DNA of 12,799 bases from Clostridia bacterium. Lineage in GTDB: Bacteria; Bacillota; Clostridia; Christensenellales; Borkfalkiaceae. The notes below the pieces were generated by a model. The model was given only the letters and a program-made list of their open reading frames with translations. It had not been told where the DNA came from and made no database searches. The DNA is taken from positions 1 through 12,799 of the forward strand of contig JAFVRU010000020.1 of assembly GCA_017504065.1 (NCBI GenBank). Reading direction: 5' to 3'. Both the position numbers and the translations under genes were made by a program. Positions 12,778 through 12,799 of the stretch are shown in pieces. How positions within the stretch are numbered: position 1 is the stretch's first letter; each line of letters begins with the position of its first letter.

Positions 12778-12799
12778 TGGAAAGCATTATAAATGAAAA

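Noticed and set aside
1..12799. CRISPR arrays, tRNA genes, insertion sequences or prophage
   Set aside because: No regularly spaced repeats, cloverleaf-like CCA-ended sequences, transposase or integrase motifs, or terminal inverted repeats were seen on reading both strands by eye.

Overview
The window reads as ordinary bacterial chromosome from a Clostridia-like Firmicute. The support for this is the ruvC-ruvA-ruvB-queA gene order, a QueH-type epoxyqueuosine reductase, a Firmicute-style membrane cardiolipin synthase, a short clostridial DtxR/MntR-like repressor, and textbook sigma-A promoters (TTGACA, 16-17 bp, TATAAT). This placement is inferred from gene families and was not tested by a search. 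I see no tRNA, rRNA, CRISPR array, transposase, integrase or phage gene.

Layout. Positions 1-2018 (+): a promoter with an overlapping TACA-N2-TGTA dyad, cardiolipin synthase (cls), a small zinc-ribbon membrane protein, then a hairpin terminator. Positions 2038-2318 (-): a stand-alone transcription unit for a 53-residue hydrophobic/basic protein I do not recognise. Positions 2422-5982 (+): ruvC, ruvA, ruvB and queA, giving Holliday-junction processing plus the epoxyqueuosine-forming step on tRNA. Positions 6128-6493 (+): a metal-dependent repressor. Positions 6494-6636: a convergent gap with a bidirectional terminator and further stem-loops. Positions 6637-8546 (-): a two-gene operon of an RlmL/YpsC-type RNA methyltransferase followed by a membrane protein with a very charged tail. 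Positions 8671-9264 (+): queH, divergent from that operon. Positions 9265-9519: a gene-free stretch with a shared terminator. Positions 9520-10893 (-): a TrpB2-type tryptophan synthase beta chain. Positions 11040-12625 (-): a YfcE-like phosphoesterase downstream of a medium-chain dehydrogenase-like protein that has lost its zinc ligands. The right edge carries a + strand promoter for a gene that begins at or beyond the last bases.

Functional links. RuvA and RuvB form the branch-migration motor and RuvC resolves the junction. QueA makes epoxyqueuosine and QueH reduces it to queuosine, so the last two steps of the pathway lie 2.7 kb apart in separate transcription units. The other genes are housekeeping or unassigned.

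The most interesting signals are regulatory. Promoters lie very close to start codons. The divergent methyltransferase and queH genes both look leaderless, with the -10 box 6-10 nt from the ATG and no Shine-Dalgarno sequence. The trpB2 leader begins with a terminator-like hairpin. The cls promoter carries a BlaI/MecI/CopY-like dyad. I found no convincing new multi-gene system.
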